From: Lineus longissimus
Lineage: Eukaryota > Nemertea > Pilidiophora > Heteronemertea > Lineidae
Reading direction: 5' to 3'
Assembly: GCF_910592395.1 (NCBI RefSeq)
Contig: NC_088311.1
Location: forward strand, 6,884,501 to 6,948,500
DNA length: 64,000 nucleotides
The translations under genes and the position numbers were made by a program. The notes beneath the pieces are model-generated. The model made no database searches. It was not told where the DNA came from and saw only the letters and a program-made list of their open reading frames with translations. Shown piece after piece: positions 12,501-25,244 of this stretch (within the stretch, counting starts at the first letter, position 1; every line of letters begins with the position of its first letter).

Positions 12501-15500
12501 AGCTTTCTTGTGGTGTTAATTATTCCCTTATCGCAAAATCCTTGAAAACATTTAAATATAGGAAGCGGTTTATTAATTGAAGTCCGTGGTGATTGTGTGG
12601 TGTGGTATGATATGTTTAGATGTCCAGCCTAGTACCTGCAGTGTACAACGATTGGTCCGTCCAGGCCCTCTTCTGATTTTGTCCTGTTGACAGCTTCTCT
12701 GAGATGTAGTATGGCTGCTGGGTGACAGGGCACACCATGATCTGGCCAGGCAGTGAAATGAAAATGGTGAATGTGCCGGCGAATTTTACCCTGTTGAAAA
12801 ATCAGGATTGGAAGAGTTATGTGCACTGTTAGCATGCTCTGGTATTAAACGATTGCATGAATAACCCACTCTGATGACAGGAGGCTCTTAAGGGTAAAAT
12901 TCTTGTTTCCTCTCACTTCCCCCTTTTCTTCCCTTTCCCTTTTTTGTGACATCTGCCTGTCTGAGCGGTTCACATTTGTGAAAGGGGGTGAAAATCTCCC
13001 TCAGGTCTGGGTCTGTGCCTGTTCAACTTGGATGTCATTTCCTATAGGGTTAGTAGCCTTGCCTGATTATGATGAGCTTGGCACTTAAACCACTGTGCCA
13101 ATGATCTCCCTCTTTACAATTAACCGGACAGAAGTACCGAAAGATTTGATCAGCTATCCTTGGTGGTCAGTTGTATTTCTCTCCTTGGTTGCTTTAATAA
13201 TTCCTGAGACATTTACCTTAATGACTTGCATAGTCTTGATCTCGAACCCTTGTTCTTTGATGGTTTCTAGCACTCGCACACTGATATCACGGTACAAATG
13301 AGTTCCTTCGGGTTCGAAATATCTGCTGCACTTTTCCTACAAAAATCAGAAGAATTCAGATGCAGTCGGTCTTCAACGAGGATTAAGAAGCATTTTTTGT
13401 TCATGTTGTCCCTAACATGCGAAGTCTCCCTCACTACTCTGTGGGAAACCCCTTGCAGAGGTCAGAGATCCAACCCACCTGATTCTGTTAGACTTTCTTT
13501 ATGTGATGTAAAAGTTAGCACAATTGACCCTACAACCTAGGTTTCTGATGCACAAGTTAGCACAATTGACCCTACAACCTAGGTTTCTGATGCACAAGTT
13601 AGCACAATTGACCCTACAGCCTAGGTTTCTGATGCACAAGTTAGCACAATTGACCCTACAACCTAGGTTTCTGATGCACAAGTTAGCACAATTGACCCTA
13701 CAACCTAGGTTTCTGATGCACAAGTTAGCACAATTGACCCTACAACCTAGGTTTCTGATGCACAAGTTAGCACAATTGACCCTACAACCTAGGTTTCTGA
13801 TGCACAAGTTAGCCCTTGACCCTACAACCTAGGTTTCTGATGCACAAATTAGCAAAATTGACCCTACAACCTAGGTTTCTGATGCACAAGTTAGCACAAT
13901 TGACCCTACAACCTAGGTTTCTGATGCACAAGTTAGCACAATTGACCCTACAACCTAGGTTTCTGATGCACAAGTTAGCACAATTGACCCTACAGCCTAG
14001 GTTTCTGTTTTAAACCTACCTTTGAGCTCTCCCAGAAGCCGGTCAACATTACCACTTTTGCCACCTTTTCCTGCCAAATCATCTCCCACATGTCTGCTAC
14101 ACTAGCTGGCACTGGCCCTTGACTTGCTATGTATGCCAATGACTTGTCATAACTCTAGAAAGGAACACAACATTTTGACCACATTTAAGCTCTCAAGACC
14201 AGATCTCCAAATCAGTATTACTAGAATACATAAAAACAACACCTATTTACAAGTATAAGTTGACCTATTTACAAGTATAAGTTGTCAACTTCCTGTTTTG
14301 TTTTACAAAAGTATTTTTGCAATCCTCTGTGATATTTTAGTTATGTCGAGAACAATTGTTGTTAAAAACAATGCTACAAAAAATTTCAATCACAGATTTT
14401 GGATTACCTTGATGTATGAAGCATTGATATAGTCTGTAACTCCAGGTGAAATGTTACTCAGAATCACTCGACTATGGTCATCTGAAGGAAAGAAAGCTAA
14501 ACTGTCATTTGGGTTCTGGTCAAACAGAAAGGTAAATTCTTGAGTTCTCTTACAGTAGGGAGATTCTGACCTTGACCAAATGTGTAATTGGAAGACTCTG
14601 ACAAAAAGACATGATTCAGTGAAAGTCCATAACAAGCTAATAACCACAGGTATTGAAGTATAGGTTATACTTGATGGCATGTCTTAAGGCATATATCAGT
14701 CACGCAGATGTAACACACATCCGGTTTCCTACTTTGAGTGACCTGACTTACATGCACAAACATTCTTGAATCTGTTCTTCAGGCTATTCTGCGGTTGACT
14801 TGCGACCTCATGTTCGTGTTGCAGATCATACCGGAAGCTCTGTCCAAAGAAAAAACATGAATCTGCGTGCCGAAATTTCAGTTTTTAACGACAAAAAAGA
14901 TGAATGAAAAAAATCGAAACTCCTGCCCATAACCACTTTTTAAAACTGATAATTTCCTTTTTGGCAAGTTTATCCCCATTTCATATTTGTCTTTTAAAGG
15001 TCATAAGATTGATATCGATAACTCATTTTTGCAGTTGTATCAGTATATGGTCTCCGATCGCATCTTAAATTGTCTCAACTGCAAATACCTTCTTTCAATA
15101 TGAGCTAATAAAAGATCTACTCTCCATTAAAGAACTTGATATTTAAGTTACTGAAGTATATTGATATCAAATAATGAAGACAATTGCAGTTAAAAATCTC
15201 ACTTCTCTAGAGAAATAGAAGGCAATTTGCCAGGCAATTTGCCATGTAAAAACCCATCCAACCTGAAACTCGGCTTTAAAGCTCTTTTCCTGTACCCGCT
15301 TCCTGATGTACTCAATCACCTCCGAGATCATCAGTTGCTCACTTTCTGGCCTGAGTCGTACAGCATCATTGTTGATATAAATAGGTTCGTCAATTGTGTC
15401 AAGGGAGGCTAAACTTCCTGTGACAAAAAAAAGACTAAATTTGTCATGTTTGTCTGAGATTGGCTGACATTTCCCCTTTCTCACTGAGTGCTCTGGCCGA

Positions 15501-18500
15501 CCTCATGACTTAATTGTGATCATATGATCCGAAGATGTGACCTCACAGAATACCCAACATGAGCTTCCCCACTTATCTGTCAATGGTATGCGGTTCTGAG
15601 CCGTGCAGTAACAATGGAATGTATTGTCTTGATGACTTCATGACTTGTCATCGTTAACAGTATTTGACAGCTGACTCGTGCCTTTGTTGTAGTCTTACCA
15701 GCAAAAGATGCTCTCTCCTGCCAAAATGTTGCCAGATCCATGTCATGTATGCACACTTCATATCTGAAATTATGATCAACACAACATGAAATTGACAATG
15801 TTGTTTGAAACGAAAGTTTTTACGGATTTTGCATGTTTAATAGGAAAAAACGAAAAGAACTTTTCGATATCCGTCAAAATAAAAATCATAAAAATTACGG
15901 TCTTTCTCTGAAGATTTGACGAATCACACAAGTAAAAAGTCATGAAAATTTGGCAAAATACGTTTCACTGTGCTGTATTGTGACCTTTGCTTTCATAAAT
16001 GACACCAAAAGAGTGTTTGATATTCAAAACTAGATTTGAGAGCACCTTACTGGGGCACGCCGCTCTTCTGTCTCTTCTTTCTGCATCTGACCACTAGGAT
16101 CACCAGAATGATGATCAATAGGAGAGCAGCAGAGGCACCCGCCCCAATGATGATAGTCAGCATCGGTGCTTTGATCAAACCTTTCGCTGAAGAAAAGAAT
16201 ATGAGTGTGTGCTGGACCTGATATACAAATTTCTTTACAAAGAATACAAAAAAGTGATTTGCAGTGATAACTGCCACTGGAGACAAGATTCAGGTTGGTT
16301 GCCTATGTCATTGCAACCAATTTGGTAATGTTAAGAGGTACAAGAGTGTATAGTACCCCCAGGTATATGGCACGGCTTTACCCGCCGGCCATGAGGGAAT
16401 TCCTTTATGACCCAGTGGTTCACTGGCGCGTTGATCCCAGAGTGGAAGTTATACCATACAAAGAGATCTTTTGATGTATCAGGGATATGTCACACCCAAT
16501 CCTGAGATAATAAGATGTCTAACCTGCCTCAGTTCGGAATGTGATCTGGTCACTTTTCCCATCATCATTGATGTTACACTTGTATGCGGTTTCCGGCACA
16601 AGATCCTTAATTTGAAAGAGGAAGGGATACTCCGGTTTTAACTCTGGGTGGACCTCTTTCGTGGCAATAAGTCCACTGGGCTCCACTGGGTGACAGGAGA
16701 CCTTAAAATCACAAAACATTACATGTATTTAGGTGCTACTCATTAGGTTTGGATGCAACAGAGATATCACTTTAAAACACCAAAAGGGCTAAGTATCATT
16801 GCGACCAAAATTTTAAAACTGTAGATCCTTATTATTTTTCAAATTATCATAATATCTTCCATAAAAGAAAAGGTTATGTAAAAATGCAAAAAGTAAAAGA
16901 TACTTCAGGTTCTGATACCAACCAAATAATGCTCCCTGGCCCACATAGTCCTCCTTGGCAGCCAGTTTAGTTTGGCAGTTGTGCTACTGTGGGAAATCTC
17001 TCTAAAGTCCGATGATTGGTTTAAGCCTAAAATTAATCAAAATGTAGAAATAGTTACCATCCTTTGGAAGATGATGACTCCATTCTTGAGCAAGCAATGG
17101 TACAAGAGAATAGTTGAACACTTAGTTATCAGCTCACCCAAGGTAACGAGAAAAGAAATGCCAGCAACTAACCTTGAGAATATATCCAATAGGTGGGGCT
17201 AAGAGAGCTCATATTATCCTTGTTGAATACCTCTAGTTTGATTGCGTAATTGTGATGGGCTTCCAAGGTGAGCTTATGCCAAATGTCCGACCCTACGCTA
17301 TTTCTTCCCTCTTCTTGGTCATGAGCGTTTATTTTGTGGTAACGAACCACGTAGCGGGTGACGGTATCGCAAACTCCAGGGCCCTCTGCCTGGAAAGAAA
17401 TAGACGGAATGGGATTCACCAAAGTTCACCTGCAAAAAATTGGTTTCTTGCTGATATACGAATGCATAGTTGTTGAGGATAGCATCAAGGTCCAAGGCTT
17501 ACCTGATATTTTATAGTCAGATTCACTATTGAACTTCCGACTTCTGGGATCGGCACAATGACTGACATGTTCAGTGGCCTCGGTGGAGCTGGATTAAAAG
17601 AAAGAAATCATGAGCAAGAAAATGAATCAGTTTGTAATCGACAATGATTTTTCTGGTCACTTGATAGACCGACTCCATTGGCTCAAAAATTTGCAATTGA
17701 ATTCGATAAATTTGCGTGCGTAACTGCTTCGCAGCAATTTTTATTTCTGTTTACCTGAGCCACAAATCAAAACAATGTGCATGAGTAGGGTATGCCTTTA
17801 AGGTGGGATTCATGTAGAATCGAGCTCTTGATGAATTGGCTCACGATTCATTAAAAGTCTGTGATGTGTTCCTCACCATGACAGACAGTCCTAAACTTCT
17901 CAGAAGGTCTGCATCGCCAACCCTCCATGCGATCTCGAAAAAGATTAATGCAGGCTGAATAATTCGAATTTGACTCCAGCCCCTCCACGATGTGTTCAAG
18001 GTCATCATTGGCTGTCGGCGGAAGAATCTTATCCTCCATTTTGAAGAGAGTGTCGCTTCCCTTTATCTTGATTCCGTAACTTATTTCTGCTGGGCCATTG
18101 TCGGAGTTCAGGTTTTCGGTCCACCTTTTCCATCTGATGGTCACCGATGTGTCGGAGACATGACTTATGATTATCGCTTTTGCTGGATATCTCAATACTG
18201 AATTAGAAAATGGTCATATGAACCGAGGAGTATTGCATCACCAAAGTCATCTTATTCATGAAAAAACTTTGAAATTGACTATGAAATTAAAAAAAACCCA
18301 GGTATTTTAATGAGAAATGCAGTGCTCTTCTTTTTCTGGCTCCTGGATCCACCCCTGATCCTTTGATAGAGAAGTTCGATTCCGCACTTCATTTACCTAC
18401 CCGTGCTGCAGTTAAAGCCAATATAATCCTTCTGGCAGCCCTCACTGCAGTTCCCATAGTACTTGTTACATGCTCCATCATTGAGACATCGACACAATGT

Positions 18501-21500
18501 GCAGTTCTTCCCTGTTGTTTCCATATCGGTGTGACGGAGGAAACATTCTGAAAAGGGAGAGCATCTCCGTTATCAATGCCATTTTGGAATGAAAAAGCAA
18601 CAGCAGATCACACAGCATACTGTTCATATCAAAATTTGCACTGGTGGCACTTCTGAGTTGAAAACTGAATTTTTGCTGCGATTTTGACCTCTTGCCGGGC
18701 CAAGTTGGAATGCAAAAACGGACCCTTTGGTATCTGTTGGGGGGGGGGGGGGGCGTCTGTTGTATCTGTATCTGTCGTATGAGAAATCGGTGAGGCATTT
18801 AGAATGCACATGTTACTTTGTACATATGTCTGTAGTAGACTGACCTTTAGGTTCAATGTAGTGGTCAGACGTAGCATTCGAATTTGCGAGGTTTTCATCT
18901 GTGTCCACAGCTTGTGCCATAAAGTCATAAGATCCATTTATCCTGAGGGTCAATTCTCCTTGGTGCAGTGAAGAATTGACGTGGCTGTGATATCTCCAGT
19001 CTGATGTCGGCGTTGCTTCCCTTGAGAATAGTCTGAAGATATCAACCTGAGGGCAGGAATCTTTTGGTGTCTCAGACACCTGAAGAACAAGACAATTTAT
19101 TTACTGTTCGTGTAAACTGCCAAACTTTCGCGTCTTATTTTTTACGATGCACGAAGGGTTTTTGAGTGAACTGACATTGGCTCAGGGTCATCACTATGAT
19201 AACCCAACTTGGATAGTCCGAGGTCTTCACACTTATAAAAGTTGCTTCTAATCTGCAAACACTTGAAATTTAATTTCCTTATCAAATCTATGAATCTCGT
19301 ACCTGCCATGATAGCTTGACCTTAACAAACCCAAGCTCAGTAGAACTGTCACGGTTCAGGACTGCTACTTGTAAGTCCACTGGTGGTGGTGGGGCTGAAA
19401 AGAACATGATAGCAGGTTGCAGCATGATTTAGTAATAATACTATTCTGTTAGATTTTGGAAATAGCAAAGATATGTACTAACTTCAAGGGGAGGGATGGC
19501 AGGTTTGAGGACGGGAATCAGTTATGATGTCTTGTTTAATTGGGTCATGTGTATTAAGTAAGTAAAGTGCAGTGGTTAGATTAACGGATTTGGGAAAAGC
19601 ATGAGGCATGATCAAAGGTGCTGACACATGGGGTGCTATCAAAGAAAAAGAGAAACTCAAAGGTGCTGACACATGGGGTGCTTTCAAAGAAAAAAAGAAA
19701 TTCCCAGGTGCTGACACATGGGTTGCTATCAAAGAAAAAAAGAAACTCAAAGGTGCTGATCCACATGGGGTGCTATCAAAGAAAAAAAGAAATTCAAAGG
19801 TGCTGACACATGGGGCGCTATCAAAGAAAAAAAGAAATTCAAAGGTGCTGACACATGGGGTGCTATCAAAGAAAAAAAGAAACTCAAAGGTGCTGACACA
19901 TGGGGTGCTATCAAAGAAAAAAAGAAACTCAGGTGCTGACACATGGGGTGCTATCAAAGAAAAAAAGAAACTCAAAGGTACTGACACATGGGGTGCTATC
20001 AAAGAAAAAAAGAATAAACTCAAAGGTGCTGACACATGGGGTGCTAATCAAAGAAAAAAAGAAATTCAAAGGTGCTGACACATGGGGTGCTATCAAAGAA
20101 AAAAAGAAACTCAAAGGTGCTGATCCACATGGGGTGCTATCAAGGAAAAAAAGAAACTCAAAGGTGCTGACACATGGGGTGCTATCAAAGAAAAAAAGAA
20201 ATTCAAAGGTGCTGACAAATGGGGTGCTTTCAAAGAAAAAAAGAAATTCCAAGGTGCTGACACATGGGGTGCTATCAAAGAAAAAAAGGAACTCAAAGGT
20301 GCTGACACATGGGGTGCTATCAAAGAAAAAAAGAAACTCAAAGGTGCTGACACATGGGGTGCTATCAAAGAAAAAAAGAAACTCAAAGGTGCTGACACAT
20401 GGGGTGCTATCAAAGAAAAAAAGAAACTCAAAGGTGCTGACACATGGGGTGCTATCAAAGAAAAAAAGAAACTCAAAGGTGCTGACACATGGGGTGCTAT
20501 CAAAGAAAAAAAGAAACTCAAAGGTGCTGACACATGGGGTGCTATCAAAGAAAAAAAGAAACTCAAAGGTGCTGACACATGGGGTGCTTTCAAAGAAAAA
20601 AAGAAATTCAAAGGTGCTGACACAAGGGGTGCTATCAAAGAAAAAAAGAAACTCAGAGGTGCTGACACATGGGGTGCTATCAAAGAAAAAAAGAAATTAG
20701 CAATAGCAATACCCAATTGACTCACCTTGGCAAAGTGTTCTAAAGTGCACCAACTCCTGCTCACTGCAATTGACTTTCAAGTTATCGTGAAACACTTTTA
20801 CGCAGAGCGTGTAGTTTGTTGCAGGACTTAGACCTTTAATCGTCCTCTTCATTATTGTCTTATCCTTCTTATCTGGCTGTTTTGCAGTGTTAAATTTTGG
20901 GTTAGCACCATTGACACTCGTGACGCTGTACTGGTATCTAATATTGGCTAGCCCTGCTGAGTTGATGGTTGTACCTCTCCACACTGGCCATCGCAAAACT
21001 GCACTGACATCTGTTTGGTTTAAGACTTTAGGCTTGCCAATTTGCAGTACTGCAAAAGAAAGTCACATGTACAATGTACATTTACAGAAAGTGAATTATT
21101 CAAAGAGGGAGAAACAGATATTGGTGACATGTGTTTCTGAACACGGTGATAAAATGTAATATGAAAACTGGAATTTTTGGTGTAAGATGAATGTGGGATT
21201 CACCTGTACTACAGTTGAATCCAAGATGTTGGGCATCACAACCATTAGAACAGTTTCCATAATGAGGATCGCAGACTTTGTTGTCACGACAGTGACACTT
21301 GGAACATCCCTCTTCTCCAGTTTGCGTGAAACAGCCTGGGGAAAATGAAAGGAAATGAGAGTCTCATGACAGTGCAACAGGATGCACCCACATTAAAGTA
21401 TATTTATTGTCAGCAGTGTGGTCCAAAAAACAGTACAGGAATTTAGTAATTGCATTAACCGTCATCTCAGAAATACGTTTGCATACATGTACATCTTACA

Positions 21501-22824
21501 ATTTCTGATGTATACCAACAGCGCCGTCTATACAGGAACTCAATAACTATCATAAGAGCTGGATTATTATAGGCATTGTCTCGAGACACTCCTTCTTTAA
21601 GTTTTTGCTGCATCACTTAATGATAATAAGTAAGCTACACCCAAGTCAGAAAGAGTGTAATTTTATTCCGCACAACTGCACGATACCGAGATACATTTTC
21701 ACAACAGAGTTTATTGATACTTGGTTTGCAAGATATACCCTATCCAATCTTACCTTTGGCCTTTTTACAAATGAACTTGATTTTTTTACTACAGTCATTG
21801 TCATTGAATGTTCCCTGGCCAGTTATCTCACCACATGACTCATCTTGACCCTTGTTAGGCTCATTTGGTGCCCATGTACTGAAAACAACCAAAACAACTG
21901 AAGGGTTGACCAAAGGCATCACCATTTTGGCTAGAACTTGAAATGCTAAGCAATTGGAACTCTTTCAAAATGGAGTGAATGCCAATTTCAAGCGTAGGAG
22001 TCTGAAAAACCAAGAACTGACTCCACCCTTGATATTGGTATTCACTTTCAAATGAATTAGATAGTAACGACCAATTTTGGACCAGACCAAAACTGGTATC
22101 CTTAATCGAGATGTCCTGGTGTCTGCATGCTGAGGAGGTTTCACTGATTTTTTAGGTGTCTCTTAATACTTACATGAACTCCTCCGGATCATCGGGGAGA
22201 GATCCGTCAGTCCATGCAAATGTCTGGTTGATTACACCATTCTCCATTATGTCCTTGCGTATCAGGCCAGTCCAGTAGCTTGTGCCTTGATCTATCAGCA
22301 ATGTGGCATTGATCCAATCCTATGGGAAATTTCCCGAAAAAATAACAATTCTTCATTGCTGTGCAGTTTTGAATTCACCAATGAGTTTTAAAAAAGGAAT
22401 GTACATGTATGAATGGAACAGTATATAGATCAATATAATATCGGCAATCAAATGGTACTTCACCAGCCAATCACATCTAACAACTGGTTTTTTAGTTCCT
22501 TGTAATTTACCCCAGCTTCACATTCAAATGAGGAGTACACAGAATGGACCACTTTCCTATGCATGCTGTATTTGCCTCAGGCTTACTTATTATTGCACAG
22601 AACATGGTAAAAATGTTGAAGGAGAAGTGTAACAAAACTTCAACATTTGAACAAGACTCACAAACTTACATTTTCGTCCTGACTGTTGATGGCTAGGAGT
22701 TTGGCTTTACTGTCCTCACAATGTCTTTCAGCGTCTGCCTCCCGAGCTTCGTATTGGGACACATCATAGCAGTAAAGCTTGTGTTCTTTCCAGTTCTCTG
22801 GGCACATAGGTTGTGAGGCAGAAG
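9528..22824 (-). CDS. Receptor-type protein tyrosine phosphatase with C-type lectin, EGF and FN3 ectodomain
   Basis: Single-pass receptor phosphatase. Thirty exons were resolved: 22670-22824, 22174-22319 and 21754-21878 (C-type lectin); 21204-21335 (EGF-like); 20726-21049 (FN3); 19303-19394 plus 18845-19079 (FN3); 18401-18547 (EGF-like); 17877-18197 (FN3); 17503-17588 plus 17173-17389 (FN3); 16923-16999 plus 16524-16701 (FN3); 16051-16186 (transmembrane, about 22 hydrophobic residues then RCRKKR); 15699-15763, 15263-15417, 14752-14839, 14408-14481, 14020-14154, 13217-13336, 12636-12790, 12307-12442 and 12013-12162 (D1); 11543-11597, 11305-11333, 10896-11018, 10632-10727, 10178-10326, 9863-10001 and 9528-9611 (D2, ending FQKVA and TAA). 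The total is about 1374 codons in one frame. D1 has LKNRF, DYINASYIK, WPDHGVP and the intact P-loop HCSAGVGRTG, split by an intron. D2 is degenerate (WGIENGLP, HCKNGTTRCG). The first coding exon, carrying the signal peptide, is not resolved. Exact edges of small exons are estimates. Confidence 0.88.
13512..14007. repeat. 42-bp minisatellite, about 12 copies
   Basis: Head-to-tail copies of a 42-bp unit containing TTAGCACAATTGACCCTACA and CCTAGGTTTCTGATGCA. Copies are nearly identical apart from a few substitutions and one internal deletion near 13812. The array sits in the D1 intron of the phosphatase gene, ending 12 bp from the splice donor of exon 14020-14154. Because 42 is divisible by three and the unit has no stop in some frames, long spurious ORFs appear on both strands. 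Confidence 0.97.
18330..18358 (-). mobile_element. Isolated transposon-terminus-like sequence
   Basis: Minus-strand CAGGGGTGGATCCAGGAGCC resembles the terminal inverted repeat of the element at 40563-41123. No matching second end was found nearby, so this may be a solo remnant in a phosphatase intron. Confidence 0.3.
18739..18755 (+). repeat. Poly-G tract (about 16 nt)
   Basis: An uninterrupted run of G in an intron of the phosphatase gene. Its length may be unreliable in the assembly. Confidence 0.85.
19615..20696. repeat. 45-bp minisatellite, about 24 copies
   Basis: Tandem copies of a 45-bp unit containing GGTGCTGACACATGGGGTGC followed by an A-rich part (TATCAAAGAAAAAAAGAAA). The right half is almost perfectly homogeneous. 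The left half carries small insertions and deletions (for example at 19758, 19928 and 20009) that shift phase. It occupies most of the intron between the two exons encoding the first and second FN3 domains, ending about 30 bp from the donor of exon 20726-21049. The long ORFs on both strands are by-products of the 3n period. Confidence 0.97.
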
Positions 22825-24538
22825 CTGAAACGCAATGACGCTGCAAGTCAAAGGCAGAGCTCGTACCACTCACAGATGGATACCTTGACACAACCAGGTG
22901 GAGATCTGAACAGCAATTGTCACAATCTCTTCAGTGTGTTAAGCCACGCAAAATCTATTAGTAAAAACAACTAGTTTGGAAGTTCCAGTTGCACCAACTG
23001 TGAAATTAGTGGCCCTAGCTTTAAAGTAGTAAAAATTAAGCATTAGTCAAAGCGATAGTTAAATCAATTAATTTCACAGGCGGTGTAGTAGGAACTACCA
23101 GAATAGTAAAAATTACGATTCAAATAGTTATCATTACTCATCAAATTTAAGAGTGTACAGTGGCGAGGGTAAGAAACACTGACGAAGATGGATGAAACCA
23201 TCACCTTGGAGCTGTGAGAAATAGTATGGGACCATGCAATCATGATAGAATGATGTCAATTTCTTATCTTCAAGTTGGTGTTAGGAAGTAATCATTCCAA
23301 AGATATAAACTTTGGTGGTTCAGATGTCACCCAAGTTGCTCCATTGGAAAGCTCTTATGTCTTGAGCGACTGCCAATGCACTTGTTGAGAGAGAAAGGAG
23401 AATTATTGAGTCGGCTAGTAAATGTGTGGCAGGCAATTTGCTCAGGTCAGAGACAATCGTTTGAAGCAGTTTAAAAGACTAGTTCAACTTTGTGGTTGTG
23501 CCATTTCACCTGTGGTGAAGAAGGCTATCTGCTGGGTGGAGACGAGGACAACTAAAGTAAGGCCACTTAAAGATAGAAACTACGGAAACTTGAGTAGGGC
23601 CATTTCCTAAGTGATCATGCTATGAGAGAAGCAATTTTGAGATGGTCCCTAGCCTGTTTCAGAGATGAGAGATTAAGAATCGCAGGGAACAAATAAAAGA
23701 ACTTTGATAGAGGTTTAGAAAGCCACAGGGACATGAATACAACCTGGGTTGGGCTACCTCTGAATTCAGGGATGATAACCTTAAATATCTTAAATAATTT
23801 AGAGACTATGGAGTTTAGAATTACAACTTGGGAAGGGACAAAGAGCAATCTCCAAGCTAGGACACAAATGCAAGAGTGAGATTGGTTTCGAAATGATGGT
23901 TGCATTTCCAGCTAGATAGGTCACAACTAGTTAATGAGGACAGGAATTTGAATTACTTTCAAGATGGTGGAGAAGAAACAGAAGATAAAAAATTTGCAGA
24001 AGTGGATGGAGGTCTTGGAGGATCATGGTGCACTTACCATTTAAACCAAAGAGTCCTAGAAAAAACACAATTTTTAGAAAAGCCTCATCCATTATGCTTC
24101 ATGATTCAGGAACAAAATCAGTATGTCACATTCCCCCTCTTGGATTGTGCTTTAATGAAAATCGAGGCCAACCAGGAAATCACTCACTAGTAAGGACAAT
24201 TAATCATGAGCTCATAACGTAAAGACAACACGAGTTATGATGTATGCAGTACGATGAGAATATGTTTATCTTTTGTGCCGTCGGCAGCTAAATTGTACAT
24301 TGTACAATCATGCCAATCCTAGGATATTTCTACGATACATGTGAAAATGGCCATAATGAAATGGCCTTAATTTTCTATCATTGCGGGTATTACCGCCTAT
24401 GAAATCATTATTGATCATAAGTTTGCTCCATTGATGCTTCCATGGGACATTTCTGAAACTGCAAAATAGTACACATCAAGGCCATTTTTTATCTTATATT
24501 TTGTCGCTTACCCTAAAACCCAGCGCTATGCCAACCTT
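22825..24538. other. Probable 5' intron of the phosphatase gene
   Basis: Apart from a hairpin-forming inverted repeat (listed separately) I see no coding signal here. Short direct repeats occur just beyond it at 24779 and 24816 (AAGTGGCTTGCCCAAG) and around 24850-24915 (CAGCTGGTTAT, three times). Confidence 0.5.
22981..23096. repeat. Imperfect 27-bp inverted repeat (hairpin, possible MITE)
   Basis: The left arm at 22981-23007 (beginning AGTTCCAGTTGCACCAAC) is nearly the reverse complement of the right arm at 23070-23096, with about 62 bp between. The arms share AGTTCC, CACC and CTGTGAAATT. This looks like a small foldback element. No target-site duplication was recognised. Confidence 0.5.
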
Positions 24539-24595
24539 TCAATTGGTGTCTTGGTGAAGCATTGCAAGAACCAAGAAAAGGCCAGTAAGCTGCAT
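24539..24595 (-). other. Candidate signal-peptide exon of the phosphatase (unresolved)
   Basis: On the minus strand an ATG opens MQLTGLFLVLAML, a plausible signal-peptide core, then reaches an in-frame TGA after 18 codons. The downstream lectin exon needs a phase-1 donor, and I cannot find one before the TGA. Either the true first exon lies elsewhere or the sequence here has an error. It lies 650 bp from the REXO1 start and in the right orientation for a head-to-head pair. Confidence 0.28.
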
Positions 24596-25244
24596 TGCCA
24601 ACAATCCACACCAGACCTATAAGCAGCTTTGCCTTAAACCCTAATTGAGATCCAGCCTAATTATGGGATGAGAAGCATCTGGGACTATGCAAGGGGAGGG
24701 GCATGTGAATGACTCTGCTATTCAAGGATGGGTAAGAAGTGCTATGAGAAAATGGTGGTCAAGAACCCACACCTGGCCATAAGTGGCTTGCCCAAGAGCC
24801 CATATAAGATAAATTGATAAGTGGCTTGCCCAAGAAGAATGGGCCTTCACCAGCTGGTTATGGAATCACATGTCCACCTCTTTCAGCTGGTTATCAAATC
24901 TTGCCTCTTCCAGCTGGTTATCCAGCCGTCCTCAGAAAATTAACTTTGCGTTATAATCCAAATTAAAATATTTGAAACGGATAAGTACCCATATATCTTT
25001 TGATTTCATGAGAATGAAAACCCCGAAATAATTTAATACTTGCTAAAAAAGGAATATTTGCGGCTTATTACGACAATGTAATCTATTGCCACTTTATGAT
25101 AAACATGGTTGTCGCTGGAAAAAAATTTCTGAAAATTGCACAAAAAGCCAGTTTTTTCCAAAATTTGAGATACAAAAGCATCACACTGCAAAGTCAAAAT
25201 GTTAAAACAATAGATTATACAATAAGAAATTGAAAAAAAACAAA

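Noticed and set aside
13499-14013. Repeat-peptide ORFs on both strands in the 42-bp array
   Set aside because: Same 3n-period artefact. The flanking D1 exons join in frame across the array, and read-through from the exon hits a stop at once.
19608-20764. Long ORFs on both strands (up to 266 codons) in the 45-bp array
   Set aside because: They arise only because 45 is a multiple of three and the unit lacks stops. The array lies between two FN3 exons with good splice signals and matching phase, and the phosphatase exon frame meets a stop before the array.
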